Shown here piece by piece: positions 17,180 through 24,781 of a stretch of 64,000 nucleotides of DNA; within the stretch, counting starts at the first letter, position 1; each line of letters opens with the position of its first letter. The translations under genes were made by a program, and so were the position numbers. The stretch covers positions 7,331,001 through 7,395,000 of the forward strand of contig NZ_CP025394.1 of the NCBI RefSeq assembly GCF_002943525.1. Reading direction: 5' to 3'. The notes below the pieces were generated by a model that was not told the origin of the DNA, did no database searches, and saw only the letters and a list, made by a program, of their open reading frames with translations. The DNA is from Kitasatospora sp. MMS16-BH015 (GTDB lineage Bacteria; Actinomycetota; Actinomycetes; Streptomycetales; Streptomycetaceae).

Positions 17180-17713
17180 GTGTCGAGGAGCCATGCGGCG
17201 CGCGAGGCCGAGTACCTGGAGTTCGCCACCGCGCGCACCGGACAGCTCTACCGCTCGGCCTGCCTGCTCACCAGCGGGGACACCCACCTCGCCGAGGACC
17301 TGGTGCAGGAGACGCTCGGAAAGATGTACGTGCTCTGGCACCGCACCTCCTGGCTCTCCGCCGGCAGCCGGATCGACAACCCGGCCGCGTACGCGCACAC
17401 CGTACTGGTCCGCGCCTTCCTCTCCCATCAGCGCCGCCGCAGCGCGGGCGAACGCCCGGCCGGCGAATTGCCGGACCTGGCCGGCCGTGAGACCGACCCC
17501 GCCCTGCGGGTGACCATGATCGACGCCCTGGCGCAGCTCTCGCCGCAGGACCGCGCGGTGCTGATCCTCCGTTACTGGGAGGACCGCAGCGTGGAGGAGA
17601 CCGCCGAGGTGCTGGGGGCCAGGGTGGGCACCGTCCGCACCCGCAGCTTCCGCGCGCTGGCCCGACTGCGCGGCCTGCTGGGCGACTCCCTGCCCGACTT
17701 CGCCACCCGCTGA
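17180..17713 (+). CDS. ECF RNA polymerase sigma factor, SigE (ECF) family
   Basis: A 177-residue sigma factor with region 2 (YRSACLLTSGDTHLAEDLVQE, about 20-40) and region 4 (LSPQDRAVLILRYWEDRSVEETAEVLG, about 120-146), the pattern of the actinobacterial SigE-like group with its LLTGD-x-H-x-AEDLVQ block. It directs RNA polymerase to a small stress or envelope regulon. The GTG at 17180 is chosen over 17174 because GGGGGAG ends five bases upstream. Forty bases downstream is a gene for a single-span membrane protein that is the likely partner or anti-sigma factor. Confidence 0.9.
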   Translation: MSRSHAAREAEYLEFATARTGQLYRSACLLTSGDTHLAEDLVQETLGKMYVLWHRTSWLSAGSRIDNPAAYAHTVLVRAFLSHQRRRSAGERPAGELPDLAGRETDPALRVTMIDALAQLSPQDRAVLILRYWEDRSVEETAEVLGARVGTVRTRSFRALARLRGLLGDSLPDFATR

Positions 17714-17751
17714 CCCCCGACCGCAGAGCTCAGAGAGACGGTGCATCCGGT

Positions 17752-18972
17752 ATGTCCGCAGCGACCGACGCCGCGTCGGGCCAGCCCTCCGACGCCTTCG
17801 AGGAGCAGCTCGTCCGCTCCCTCGCCCACACCGGCCACGGCTTCGAGACCGACCCGGCCCCGCTGATCGCCGCCGGTCTGAGCCGCGGCCGCCGCACCCG
17901 CTGGCGCCGCCGGGCCGCGCTCGGCGCGGCCACCGCGCTGGTCCTGGTCGGCGCCGCCACGGCCGTGACCCTCGACCTGCCGCACCGGGCCGCCGCGCCG
18001 CCCGCCGCCCCGGCGCCCAGCGCCAGTGCCACCGCCGACGGCGGCCCGCGGAGCCGGGCCTTCCTCGCCGACCAGCTGACCCGCCTGCTGCCCGGCGGCC
18101 GACTGACCGTCAGTGCCGGTGGGTCCACCGGCGCGGGAGCCTTCCTCAACGGCAGCTACTGGAGCGGCGGCACCACGGTGAGCTTCGTCCTGGAGGTGCT
18201 CCGGACCGATCCGGCCCGCCGGGGCCCCCTGCCGAGCTGCACCGGCGAGCAGGGGTGCGAGCAGCGCAACCTCCCCGACGGCTCCCAGGCGCTCCTCGTC
18301 AAGGGCGTGCCGGGCCAGTCCAAGCAGTGGGCCGCCCGGCTGGACGGCCCGGAGGGGCGCCAGGTGGTCTTCCGCGAGATCTTCGACCCGGGCCGGGGCC
18401 GCGGGCCGGTGGAGCCGGAATCGCCCCTGACGGCGGACCAGCTCGCCGGTGTGGTCGACGACCCGGCCTGGGGCGAGGTCGCGCTCGCCGTCCCGGCGGC
18501 CGAGGCCTACCGCCAGCCGGTGAGGATCGCCGGGGAGACGGTCATGGACACCGCCGTCGGGCTGCTCCCGGCCGGCCTGGCCCACCACCCGATCCAGGCC
18601 TCGGAGGGCTTCGCCACCTTCACGGTGGACGACGGCCACGGCGGAGGCCTGGTGGAGGTCACCGTGGAGGACTGGGTGAACCTGGCCACCGAGGAGCAGT
18701 TGGAGGAGCCCAAGGAGGTGGCCGGCTGGGACCGCCTCCCCGACGGCACCCGGCTGCACACCGCCGAGGGCCTCGACGACAGCGCGCTCGCCGGCCTGTC
18801 GCTGCGCGTGCGGACCGCCGAGGTCTTCCGCCCCGACAGCCTCTACGTCCGCGTCCGGACCCTCAACTCGCCCGGCCACGCCCAGCCCGCGACCCGTACC
18901 GACCCCGTCCTCACCGTCGACCAGCTCAAGGCGATCGTGCTCAGCCCGGAGTGGCACCGACCGGCGGGTTAG
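17752..18972 (+). CDS. Single-span membrane protein, likely partner of the ECF sigma factor
   Basis: A 406-residue protein. The first 55 residues are cytoplasmic and basic just before one transmembrane helix (ALGAATALVLVGAATAVTL, about 61-79). A Pro/Ala/Ser linker follows, then a large extracytoplasmic domain of about 300 residues. A typical zinc anti-sigma H-x3-C-x2-C motif is absent, so inhibition would be by another fold. Position 38 bases after the sigma gene on the same strand argues for co-transcription and a functional pair. Two cysteines (in SCTGEQGCE) could form a disulphide outside the cell. The 3' end overlaps the convergent glycosyltransferase gene by 32 bases. Confidence 0.8.
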   Translation: MSAATDAASGQPSDAFEEQLVRSLAHTGHGFETDPAPLIAAGLSRGRRTRWRRRAALGAATALVLVGAATAVTLDLPHRAAAPPAAPAPSASATADGGPRSRAFLADQLTRLLPGGRLTVSAGGSTGAGAFLNGSYWSGGTTVSFVLEVLRTDPARRGPLPSCTGEQGCEQRNLPDGSQALLVKGVPGQSKQWAARLDGPEGRQVVFREIFDPGRGRGPVEPESPLTADQLAGVVDDPAWGEVALAVPAAEAYRQPVRIAGETVMDTAVGLLPAGLAHHPIQASEGFATFTVDDGHGGGLVEVTVEDWVNLATEEQLEEPKEVAGWDRLPDGTRLHTAEGLDDSALAGLSLRVRTAEVFRPDSLYVRVRTLNSPGHAQPATRTDPVLTVDQLKAIVLSPEWHRPAG

Positions 18973-21196
18973 CGGCGGCGGGCGCCGGGACGGGGGCGGT
19001 GACGGGGAAGACCCGGCGCACCACGCGTTCGGCCGCGCCGCCGTCGTCCCAGGGGCAGAACCTGGCCCGGAAGGCGGCGCGGGCGGCCGGGGCCGGGTCG
19101 CCGGCCAGCAGGGCCTCGGTGAGCTGGTCCTGGTCGGTGGCCACGGCGCCCGGAGGGGTGGCGAGCAGGTCGAAGTAGACGCCGCGGACGCGGCGGTACT
19201 CCTCCCAGTCCGGGGCGAAGACCACGATCGGGCGGTCCAGGACGGCGTAGTCGAACATCATCGAGGAGTAGTCGGTGACCAGCACGTCGGCCGCGAGGTA
19301 GAGGTCCTCGACGGTCGGGTGGTCGGAGACGTCCCGGATCTCGGCCGCGCCCGCGCCGGTGCCGAGCTCGCCCGGGCCGCCGGTGTGGAAGTAGTGGGTG
19401 CGCACCAGCAGGGTGTGGTCGGAGCCGAGCCGCGCGGCCAGCTCCCGCAGGTCGGCCAGCGGCACGTACCCGCCCTGGCCCTCCCGGTGGGTGGGCGCGT
19501 AGAGGACGGTCCGCTGCCCGGCGGCCAGCCCCAGCCGCTCGCGGACGGCGGCCGTCTCGGCCGGGGTGGCCAGGGCCAGCCGGTCGTTGCGCGGGTAGCC
19601 CGTCTCGAGCAGCTCGTACCGGCCGGGGAAGGCCCGGCTGAAGTGCTCGCTGGTGTGCGGGTTGGGCGAGACCAGGTAGTCCCAGCGGCCGACCGCCTCG
19701 CGCAGCCGGTCGAAGTCCATCCCCTCGGCGGCGATCGGGTACTCCCGAAGGTCCATGCCCATGGTCTTGAGCGGGGTGCCGTGCTGGGTCTGCACGTGCA
19801 CCGAGCCGGGCCGCTTCACCATCGTGTGCGGGAAGTTGACGTTGTTGACGAAGTACTTGGCGGTGGCCATCGCCCGCAGGTAGCCCGGCGAGTTCAGCAG
19901 CACGTACGGCACCCCGTCGGGCAGCGCCGCCGCCTGCGCCTTGGTCTCCACCACCCAGACCCCGCGCACCTGCGGGGCCAGCTCCCGGGCCTTCCGGTAG
20001 ATCGCGGCCGGGTTGCAGGCGTACCCGCGGTGCCAGTACGCGGCGTAGACGGCCAGCTGCTCGTCCAGCGGCAGCCGCCGGAGGGCTGAGTACGCGGTGA
20101 ACCGGGCCCCGCTGCGCACGCCCCGGCGCAGCACCGGGGCGATCGCCTTGGCCTGGCGGCGCAGCACCCGGGGCAGCCGGCCGGTGCGGCGCAGCTCGCC
20201 GTAGGCGCGGCGGGCGCCGGCCGCGGCCAGCCGGTACTGGATGCCGGCCAGCCCGGCCGGGTAGCGGTAGCCGGCCGGGCGGTGGCGGGCGGAGTGCTCG
20301 GCGATCCGGGCGAAGAAGTCCGGCCGCAGGCCGGTCGGGACGAGCCCGGGGGAGTCGTACACGGTGAGTGCCTGCTTGACGGTCCGCTCGTAGACCAGGG
20401 TGGTCAGGGCGGGGGAGACGGGGTGCCGGGTGAGGAAGTCGAAGATCGCGTCGTACTGGGCGAAGGCGTCGGCGTGCTTGGGCGAGGCGGTGGCGGTGAT
20501 CGCCCCCGGCCGACCGCGGCGGTAGTGGTAGCAGGGGCGGTCGAGGTAGCGCAGCCGCCCGGCGGCGAGCAGCGCGGGGTAGGTGACCGAGATGTCCTCG
20601 TAGTAGCCCCGGCCGAAGGAGACCCCGAGGCCGAGCAGGTACTCGCGGCGGAAGACCTTGTTCCAGACCGCCATCACGGTGCGCAGCAGCTCGGGGTGGT
20701 CGGCGGCGGTGCAGCCGGCCACCAGCGGGGAGCCGCGCAGCAGGTGGCGCCAGGGGTTGGGCTCGCTGCTGCCGTCGGGGTACTGGTGGGTGAAGTCGGT
20801 GAGCAGCACGTCGGGCGGCTCGCCGGTGGCCTCGCCGGCCCGCAGCTCGGTGGTGAGCGCGCCGACGGTGTCCTCGGGCAGCCAGTCGTCGCTGTCCACG
20901 AACCAGACGTACCGCCCGGTGGCCTCGGCCAGCCCGGCCGTGCGGGCGCCGCCCAGGCCCTGGTTCTCGGCCAGGTGCAGGACGCGCAGCGCGGGGTTCA
21001 CGGCGGCGTAGGCGTCCAGCAGCTCGCCGCAGCCGTCGGGGGAGCGGTCGTCGACGGCGATCACCTCGACCTCGCCGAGGGCGGGATCCGGTCTGCCGGG
21101 GCGCCCGGGGGCGCGGAGCCCGAGGGAGTCGAGGCAGCGCGGCAGGAAGCGCTCCACCCCGTGGACTGGCAGCACAATGCTGAGGAGAGGACTCAC
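18941..21196 (-). CDS. Two-domain glycosyltransferase / CDP-glycerol glycerophosphotransferase
   Basis: A 751-residue enzyme for a teichoic-acid-like wall polymer. Residues about 1-230 are a GT2 glycosyltransferase: LSIVLPVHGVERFLPRCL, the metal-binding region VDSDDWLPED and a WNKVFRREYL segment. Residues about 370-730 are a TagB/TagF-type CDP-glycerol:polyglycerophosphate transferase: QTQHGTPLK, VLYAPTHREG and LVTDYSSMMFDYAVL are its hallmark blocks. It acts at the inner membrane face. The GTG at 21196 starts right at the GT2 fold, with GGAG ten bases upstream. Streptomycetes often carry such fused enzymes in wall teichoic or teichulosonic acid loci. No other polymer gene is adjacent. Its 5' region is the 656-base gap described separately. 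Confidence 0.9.
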   Translation of the reverse strand: MSPLLSIVLPVHGVERFLPRCLDSLGLRAPGRPGRPDPALGEVEVIAVDDRSPDGCGELLDAYAAVNPALRVLHLAENQGLGGARTAGLAEATGRYVWFVDSDDWLPEDTVGALTTELRAGEATGEPPDVLLTDFTHQYPDGSSEPNPWRHLLRGSPLVAGCTAADHPELLRTVMAVWNKVFRREYLLGLGVSFGRGYYEDISVTYPALLAAGRLRYLDRPCYHYRRGRPGAITATASPKHADAFAQYDAIFDFLTRHPVSPALTTLVYERTVKQALTVYDSPGLVPTGLRPDFFARIAEHSARHRPAGYRYPAGLAGIQYRLAAAGARRAYGELRRTGRLPRVLRRQAKAIAPVLRRGVRSGARFTAYSALRRLPLDEQLAVYAAYWHRGYACNPAAIYRKARELAPQVRGVWVVETKAQAAALPDGVPYVLLNSPGYLRAMATAKYFVNNVNFPHTMVKRPGSVHVQTQHGTPLKTMGMDLREYPIAAEGMDFDRLREAVGRWDYLVSPNPHTSEHFSRAFPGRYELLETGYPRNDRLALATPAETAAVRERLGLAAGQRTVLYAPTHREGQGGYVPLADLRELAARLGSDHTLLVRTHYFHTGGPGELGTGAGAAEIRDVSDHPTVEDLYLAADVLVTDYSSMMFDYAVLDRPIVVFAPDWEEYRRVRGVYFDLLATPPGAVATDQDQLTEALLAGDPAPAARAAFRARFCPWDDGGAAERVVRRVFPVTAPVPAPAAANPPVGATPG

Positions 21197-21360
21197 GCTC
21201 GTTTCACTCCGCGGAAGGTCCTGGGCGTCGGCAGGTCGCCCGGTGCGGCCCACTCTACCGATCGAGGGTGAACGGCCGGGCCGTCTCCGGGGATGCCGGA
21301 GTAAACGGTGGGGGTGCGAGGGGGCAGCGGGACGGCGGGTGACCGCCCGGAAACGCGACC

Positions 21361-21395
21361 GCCGGTGTCTCCGCCGTGCGAGCGGTGACACCGGC
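21361..21395. terminator. Hairpin downstream of the possible peptide gene
   Basis: GCCGGTGTCTCCGC (21361-21374) pairs with 21382-21395 apart from one T/T mismatch, around a 7-base loop. It lies about 130 bases past the stop of the minus-strand peptide frame, and about 165 bases upstream of the glycosyltransferase, so it could be a terminator or attenuator. Confidence 0.5.
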
Positions 21396-21526
21396 AGTCT
21401 GGTTGGCGACCGGACCGACCCTCAACGGCCGGCCGCCGTCCGCGCACCTGGGGAAGCCTGGCCGCCGCAGCGTCGAGACGGCCGGACAGTGGCTTGCCCT
21501 GGTGATCGGAAGTGCTGTTGTCCTCT

Positions 21527-21604
21527 TCAGTTGTCGAAGGCGGGAGCCCACCGTGCGGGGTGAACCTTGCCGCACTGGAGATATTGCTTGTAGGTTTCGG
21601 CCAC
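21527..21604 (-). CDS. Possible 25-residue peptide gene (or gene remnant)
   Basis: A reading frame too short for normal gene calling. It starts VAETYKQYLQ, has one Cys (CGKVHPAR) and ends RWAPAFDN. AGAGGG lies six bases before the GTG at 21604, a proper ribosome site. Codons such as TAT, CAA, GTT and GCA are unlike the surrounding GC-saturated genes. The upstream 60 bases are comparatively AT-rich, and a hairpin lies downstream. It could be a small regulatory or precursor peptide, or the tail of a decayed gene. I do not recognise it and nothing here modifies peptides in an obvious way. Confidence 0.35.
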   Translation of the reverse strand: MAETYKQYLQCGKVHPARWAPAFDN

Positions 21605-21781
21605 GTCAATCCCTCTGGTGTGTTCAATTTCTGAACTTAACCCTTGAGGCGGGTCGAGGGGCGGGCCGCCGGACGCGCTCCGGGGGCGTGCGCCGTCGAT
21701 GCGCAGTCGTGACCCAGCGCACGTCCTTCTGGTGAAGCGTCAGTTCGCTTCGCACGATACGGTGGCAAGCGACCAGGACGG

Positions 21782-21810
21782 TTGCGCGAAGGCCGTCCCT
21801 CACGGATAGT
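21782..21810 (+). promoter_or_regulatory. Promoter-like sequence for the 88-residue gene
   Basis: TTGCGC at 21782-21787 and GATAGT at 21805-21810, 17 bases apart, precede the ATG at 21853 by about 42 bases. The match to TTGACN/TANNNT is moderate. Confidence 0.35.
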
Positions 21811-21852
21811 CTTCGCCTCACGGCCCTGGCGCCTCGTAGGGGTGGGAAATTG

Positions 21853-22119
21853 ATGGAACAGATGCAAGTGCGGAGTCGGCCGCGGGTGCCGGCGATCCAG
21901 TGCGGCGTCGGCGCGACCGGCCGTCGGATCGACCGTCATCTGGCCGTGCTCGGCGCACCGGCCCTCTCGGTGGTCGACACCACCGAGGCCCTCGGGCTGA
22001 TAAGGGAGCTGACGCCGCGTGGCGTGAGCACCCCGGCTGCTCCGCGCCGTACCGCGCGGGTGCTGCTGCTGGCGCCGCTCCGGCGGCTCAAGCGGAGCCT
22101 GTTCGGCGGGCGAGGCTAG
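21853..22119 (+). CDS. Small hypothetical protein
   Basis: An 88-residue basic protein with no recognised family. The N-terminal half reads MEQMQVRSRPRVPAIQCG and the end is an Arg/Leu-rich amphipathic tail (RRTARVLLLAPLRRLKRSL) that could sit on the membrane or nucleic acid. Third-position GC is very high, which supports true coding. GTGGG precedes the ATG at 21853. It stands alone between the long gap and a 14-bp palindrome that may end or regulate transcription. Confidence 0.65.
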   Translation: MEQMQVRSRPRVPAIQCGVGATGRRIDRHLAVLGAPALSVVDTTEALGLIRELTPRGVSTPAAPRRTARVLLLAPLRRLKRSLFGGRG

Positions 22120-22158
22120 GGCGCCTGGGCGGGTCCTCTCCGGAGGTCCGGCCGGCTC

Positions 22159-22187
22159 GACCCGATGGACCAGTGGTCCATCGGGTC
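22159..22187. repeat. 29-bp palindrome between small gene and YjbQ gene
   Basis: GACCCGATGGACCA (22159-22172) and its exact complement (22174-22187) share a single central base. It may fold as a terminator hairpin for the 88-residue gene 40 bases upstream, or serve as an operator for the YjbQ-family gene starting at 22285. Confidence 0.7.
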
Positions 22188-22284
22188 CGTGGCGTGTCCG
22201 GGGTCACACCCCGGGTGCCCTCCGTTCACCTGTTGGCGGCGGGGGCGTGTGCGCCGGGTGGTCGGGTTGGGCCAGGATGGGGCC

Positions 22285-22707
22285 ATGGCGGACTCCTTCC
22301 ACACCCAGACGTTCGAGGTCACCACCGGCAGCGGGGAGGTGGCGCTGGACATCACCGACCGGTGCGGCGCCTTCCTCGACACGGCGGCCCTCGGACGTGA
22401 CGGACTCCTGAACGTCTTCGTCCCGCACGCGACCGCCGGGATCGCCGTGATCGAGACCGGGGCGGGCAGTGACGACGACCTGCTCGCCGCCCTGCGCGAC
22501 CTGCTCCCGGCCGACAGCCGCTGGCGGCACCGGCACGGCAGCCCCGGCCACGGCCGCGACCACGTGCTGCCCGGCCTGGTCGCTCCGCACGCCACCCTCC
22601 CGGTGATCGGCGGCCGGCTCGCGCTCGGCACCTGGCAGTCGGTGGTGCTGATCGACACCAACGGCGACAACCCGCGCCGCACCGTCCGGCTCTCCTTCCT
22701 GGGCTGA
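22285..22707 (+). CDS. YjbQ/UPF0047 family protein (secondary thiamine-phosphate synthase type)
   Basis: A 140-residue soluble protein with the family pattern: FEVTTGSGEVALDITDRC at the start, FVPHATAGIAVIE in the centre and H-G-S-PGHGRDHVLPGL around 90, ending GTWQSVVLIDTNG. UPF0047 proteins form small trimers, and the E. coli member YjbQ shows weak thiamine phosphate synthase activity; the physiological role is not settled. The ATG at 22285 is chosen because family homology begins there. There is no close partner gene: the LodA-like gene begins 150 bases downstream with its own upstream dyad. Confidence 0.88.
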   Translation: MADSFHTQTFEVTTGSGEVALDITDRCGAFLDTAALGRDGLLNVFVPHATAGIAVIETGAGSDDDLLAALRDLLPADSRWRHRHGSPGHGRDHVLPGLVAPHATLPVIGGRLALGTWQSVVLIDTNGDNPRRTVRLSFLG

Positions 22708-22799
22708 GGCCCGCCCGCGCCGGGCCCGACCCCGGTTTCACTCCTTCGAGTGGCCGGCCGTGTCGGACCGTTCGGCGCAGCGGCACCCCTCCTAACGTT

Positions 22800-22813
22800 C
22801 CGTTCACGAACGG
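22800..22813. promoter_or_regulatory. Dyad upstream of the LodA-like gene
   Basis: CCGTTC-AC-GAACGG is a perfect inverted repeat, 43 bases before the LodA-like ATG and directly after a TAACGT (22793-22798) that could be a -10 element. A related CCGTTCGG half-site lies at 22768-22775. This is a candidate operator; the regulator is unknown. Confidence 0.4.
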
Positions 22814-22855
22814 ATCGAACCGGGGCCGCCCCGGAGACCGGAGGCACCGTCAGCC

Positions 22856-24781
22856 ATGCTCGAGGAGATCGTGCGCGCGGCCGTCCACCCCGCCATCGGC
22901 GTGGCCCGGATCGGCAACTCCCCGACCGAGTACTACCTCGCCCCCGAGGTGCCCGACCCGGCGCCCGAGCCGCCCGGCTTCTACAAGGACGCCACCGGGG
23001 CGATCAAGCGCGAGGCCGCCCGGTTCCGGATCTACGGCTACAACGCCCGCGGCGAGGCCGTCGCCGAGCTGACCGCCGACAACGCCGAGATCGGCTGGAC
23101 GGTCCGGCTGGCCAACAAGAAGGCCGCCTGGTACCAGTTCCAGCTCGCCCTGGACATCCCGGACGCCGCCCAGGCCAAGCCCAGCGAGCTGCGCAACAAG
23201 GACTTCACCGGCGAGCGCCGCCGCGACCTGGCGATCACCCCCGACCCGGTCACCGTGAGCGGCCGGGACGTGCCCGGCACCCCCTTCCGCAACGGCTCCT
23301 TCGTCGGCCGGCAGGTCGACCTCGGCGAGCTGCGCACCGACGGGGCCGGCCGGCTCCTGGTGCTCGGCGGCCTCGGCGTCTCCGCCTCCTGGGACGGACG
23401 ACCCGTCACCACCTTCGCCAACAACGACGGTTGGCACGACGACACCGGCGACGGCCCGGTCACCGCCACCGTCACCCTGGGCGGCTGGCGACTCCCGGTC
23501 GACCCGGCCTGGGTGGTGGTCGCCCCGCCCGACTACGCCCCCGCGCAGAAGGGGGTGCGCACCCTGTACGACCTGCTGTACGACGTGTTCGTCGGCACCG
23601 GCGCGCTGCCCTTCCCGGCCAAGGTCTCGTTCAGCCGCCACATCGCCCCCGTCCTGGAGCGCCTGCGCGACCACCAGTGGGTCAACCACGGCTTCGCCGG
23701 CTTCTACGGCCACCAGGGCCTGGCCCCCTTCGTCAACCCGGAGGCGATGCGCCGCCTGAGCAGCAACGCCCCCGGCCGCCGGGCGCTGCGCCGCCAGGTC
23801 TTCGACGCGCTGCGCCAGCACGACCGCGACCAGGGCTCCCCGGTGCCCTGGCCCTGGCTGTACGGGGACGGCATGGCCGTCCCGCCGCGCACCCCGCTGC
23901 AGCACCTGGAGCTCTCGCCCACCCAGTACCGGATGTTCCAGTACTGGGCCGACGGCGACTTCGAGGACGACTGGGGCACGGTGGAGCCGGTCCGCGAGCT
24001 CACCGCCGTCCCGGTCGCCGAGCAGCCCGCCACCCTCGACCGGGCCGCCCTGGACTTCTGCCTGGCCGACGCCTTCCACCCCGGCTGCGAGGTGACCTGG
24101 CCGATCCGCCACCCGTCCATGTACCAGGCCCCGTTCCGCCTCCGGCACCGCCCGGACGAGGATCCCGAGCCCCCGTACGGCACCGTGCTCACCCCCCAGA
24201 CCGCGCTCTCCGTCAACGGCCCGCTCTACGCCCAGGCCGCCGGCGACCTGACCCGCTGGATGGCCGTCCCCTGGCAGACCGACACCGCCAGCTGCCGCTC
24301 CGGCTACGAACTCGCGCTCAGCCCCCGGTACGACCCCTACCTCCCCACCTTCTGGCCCGCCCGGGTGCCCAACCACGTGCTCACCGAGGAGGACTACCGG
24401 ATCGTCCGCGACGAGAGCCGCCCGCTCGCCGAGCGGAACGCCGCCTTCGAGCGGCGGGCCGTCTGGCTGCGGGGCCTGCGCGGCCAGAACGTCCAGCAGC
24501 TGACCCAGATGATCGCCGACTGGTACCAGCTGGGCATCGTCGAGGTCCGCGAGGGTACCGCGGGCTTCCCGGAGCGGATGCAGGTCGAATCCACCCCCGG
24601 CATCGACCTCACCGGCGTCGGCCCCACCGACAACCTGGTCTCCCTGCACGTCCCGCAGGCCCCCGACCCGGCCTTCACCGCCGCCGCCGTCAACCAGGCC
24701 GTGGAGGTCGGCGGCTACACCGCGGCCGAGGTCAACGCCGGGTACTTCGACAAGCTCGCGCCCTACCGCGACCAGCGGTGA
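22856..24781 (+). CDS. LodA/GoxA-family cysteine tryptophylquinone amino-acid oxidase
   Basis: A 641-residue quinoprotein. The opening HPAIGVARIGNSPTEYYLAP is diagnostic of LodA-like proteins, which oxidise an amino acid and release H2O2 and ammonia. Their cofactor forms by linking a Cys to an oxidised Trp. Candidates are Cys411 in HPGCEVTW and Trp473 in PWQTD; their 62-residue spacing is close to the 65 of LodA (C516/W581). Other family blocks are SCRSGY and FWPARVPNHVL. Substrate (lysine, glycine or other) cannot be read off. There is no signal peptide. GGAGG lies 11 bases before the ATG. The next gene overlaps by GTGA and encodes the maturation flavoprotein. Confidence 0.9.
   Translation: MLEEIVRAAVHPAIGVARIGNSPTEYYLAPEVPDPAPEPPGFYKDATGAIKREAARFRIYGYNARGEAVAELTADNAEIGWTVRLANKKAAWYQFQLALDIPDAAQAKPSELRNKDFTGERRRDLAITPDPVTVSGRDVPGTPFRNGSFVGRQVDLGELRTDGAGRLLVLGGLGVSASWDGRPVTTFANNDGWHDDTGDGPVTATVTLGGWRLPVDPAWVVVAPPDYAPAQKGVRTLYDLLYDVFVGTGALPFPAKVSFSRHIAPVLERLRDHQWVNHGFAGFYGHQGLAPFVNPEAMRRLSSNAPGRRALRRQVFDALRQHDRDQGSPVPWPWLYGDGMAVPPRTPLQHLELSPTQYRMFQYWADGDFEDDWGTVEPVRELTAVPVAEQPATLDRAALDFCLADAFHPGCEVTWPIRHPSMYQAPFRLRHRPDEDPEPPYGTVLTPQTALSVNGPLYAQAAGDLTRWMAVPWQTDTASCRSGYELALSPRYDPYLPTFWPARVPNHVLTEEDYRIVRDESRPLAERNAAFERRAVWLRGLRGQNVQQLTQMIADWYQLGIVEVREGTAGFPERMQVESTPGIDLTGVGPTDNLVSLHVPQAPDPAFTAAAVNQAVEVGGYTAAEVNAGYFDKLAPYRDQR

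Larger units (their letters stand above)
21197..21852. other. Intergenic region of 656 bases between divergent genes
   Basis: This gap separates the leftward glycosyltransferase from a rightward small gene. It holds a possible 25-residue peptide gene at 21527-21604 (minus), a hairpin at 21361-21395, a short dyad GTTCA-N5-TGAAC at 21622-21636, and a promoter-like TTGCGC-17-GATAGT at 21782-21810 (plus). Base composition is less GC-rich at 21560-21640 than elsewhere in the window. Longer open frames here have no coding signature and are not annotated. Confidence 0.7.

Noticed and set aside
21193..21627. A 144-codon minus-strand frame in the 656-base gap.
   Set aside because: The start is a TTG with no ribosome site, the composition is Pro/Arg/Gly noise, and it overlaps the better supported 25-codon frame.
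22750..24777. A long plus-strand frame overlapping the LodA-like gene and ending in the LodB-like gene.
   Set aside because: The part over the LodA-like gene is Arg/Pro-rich shadow; only the segment from the GTG at 24778 has FAD motifs.
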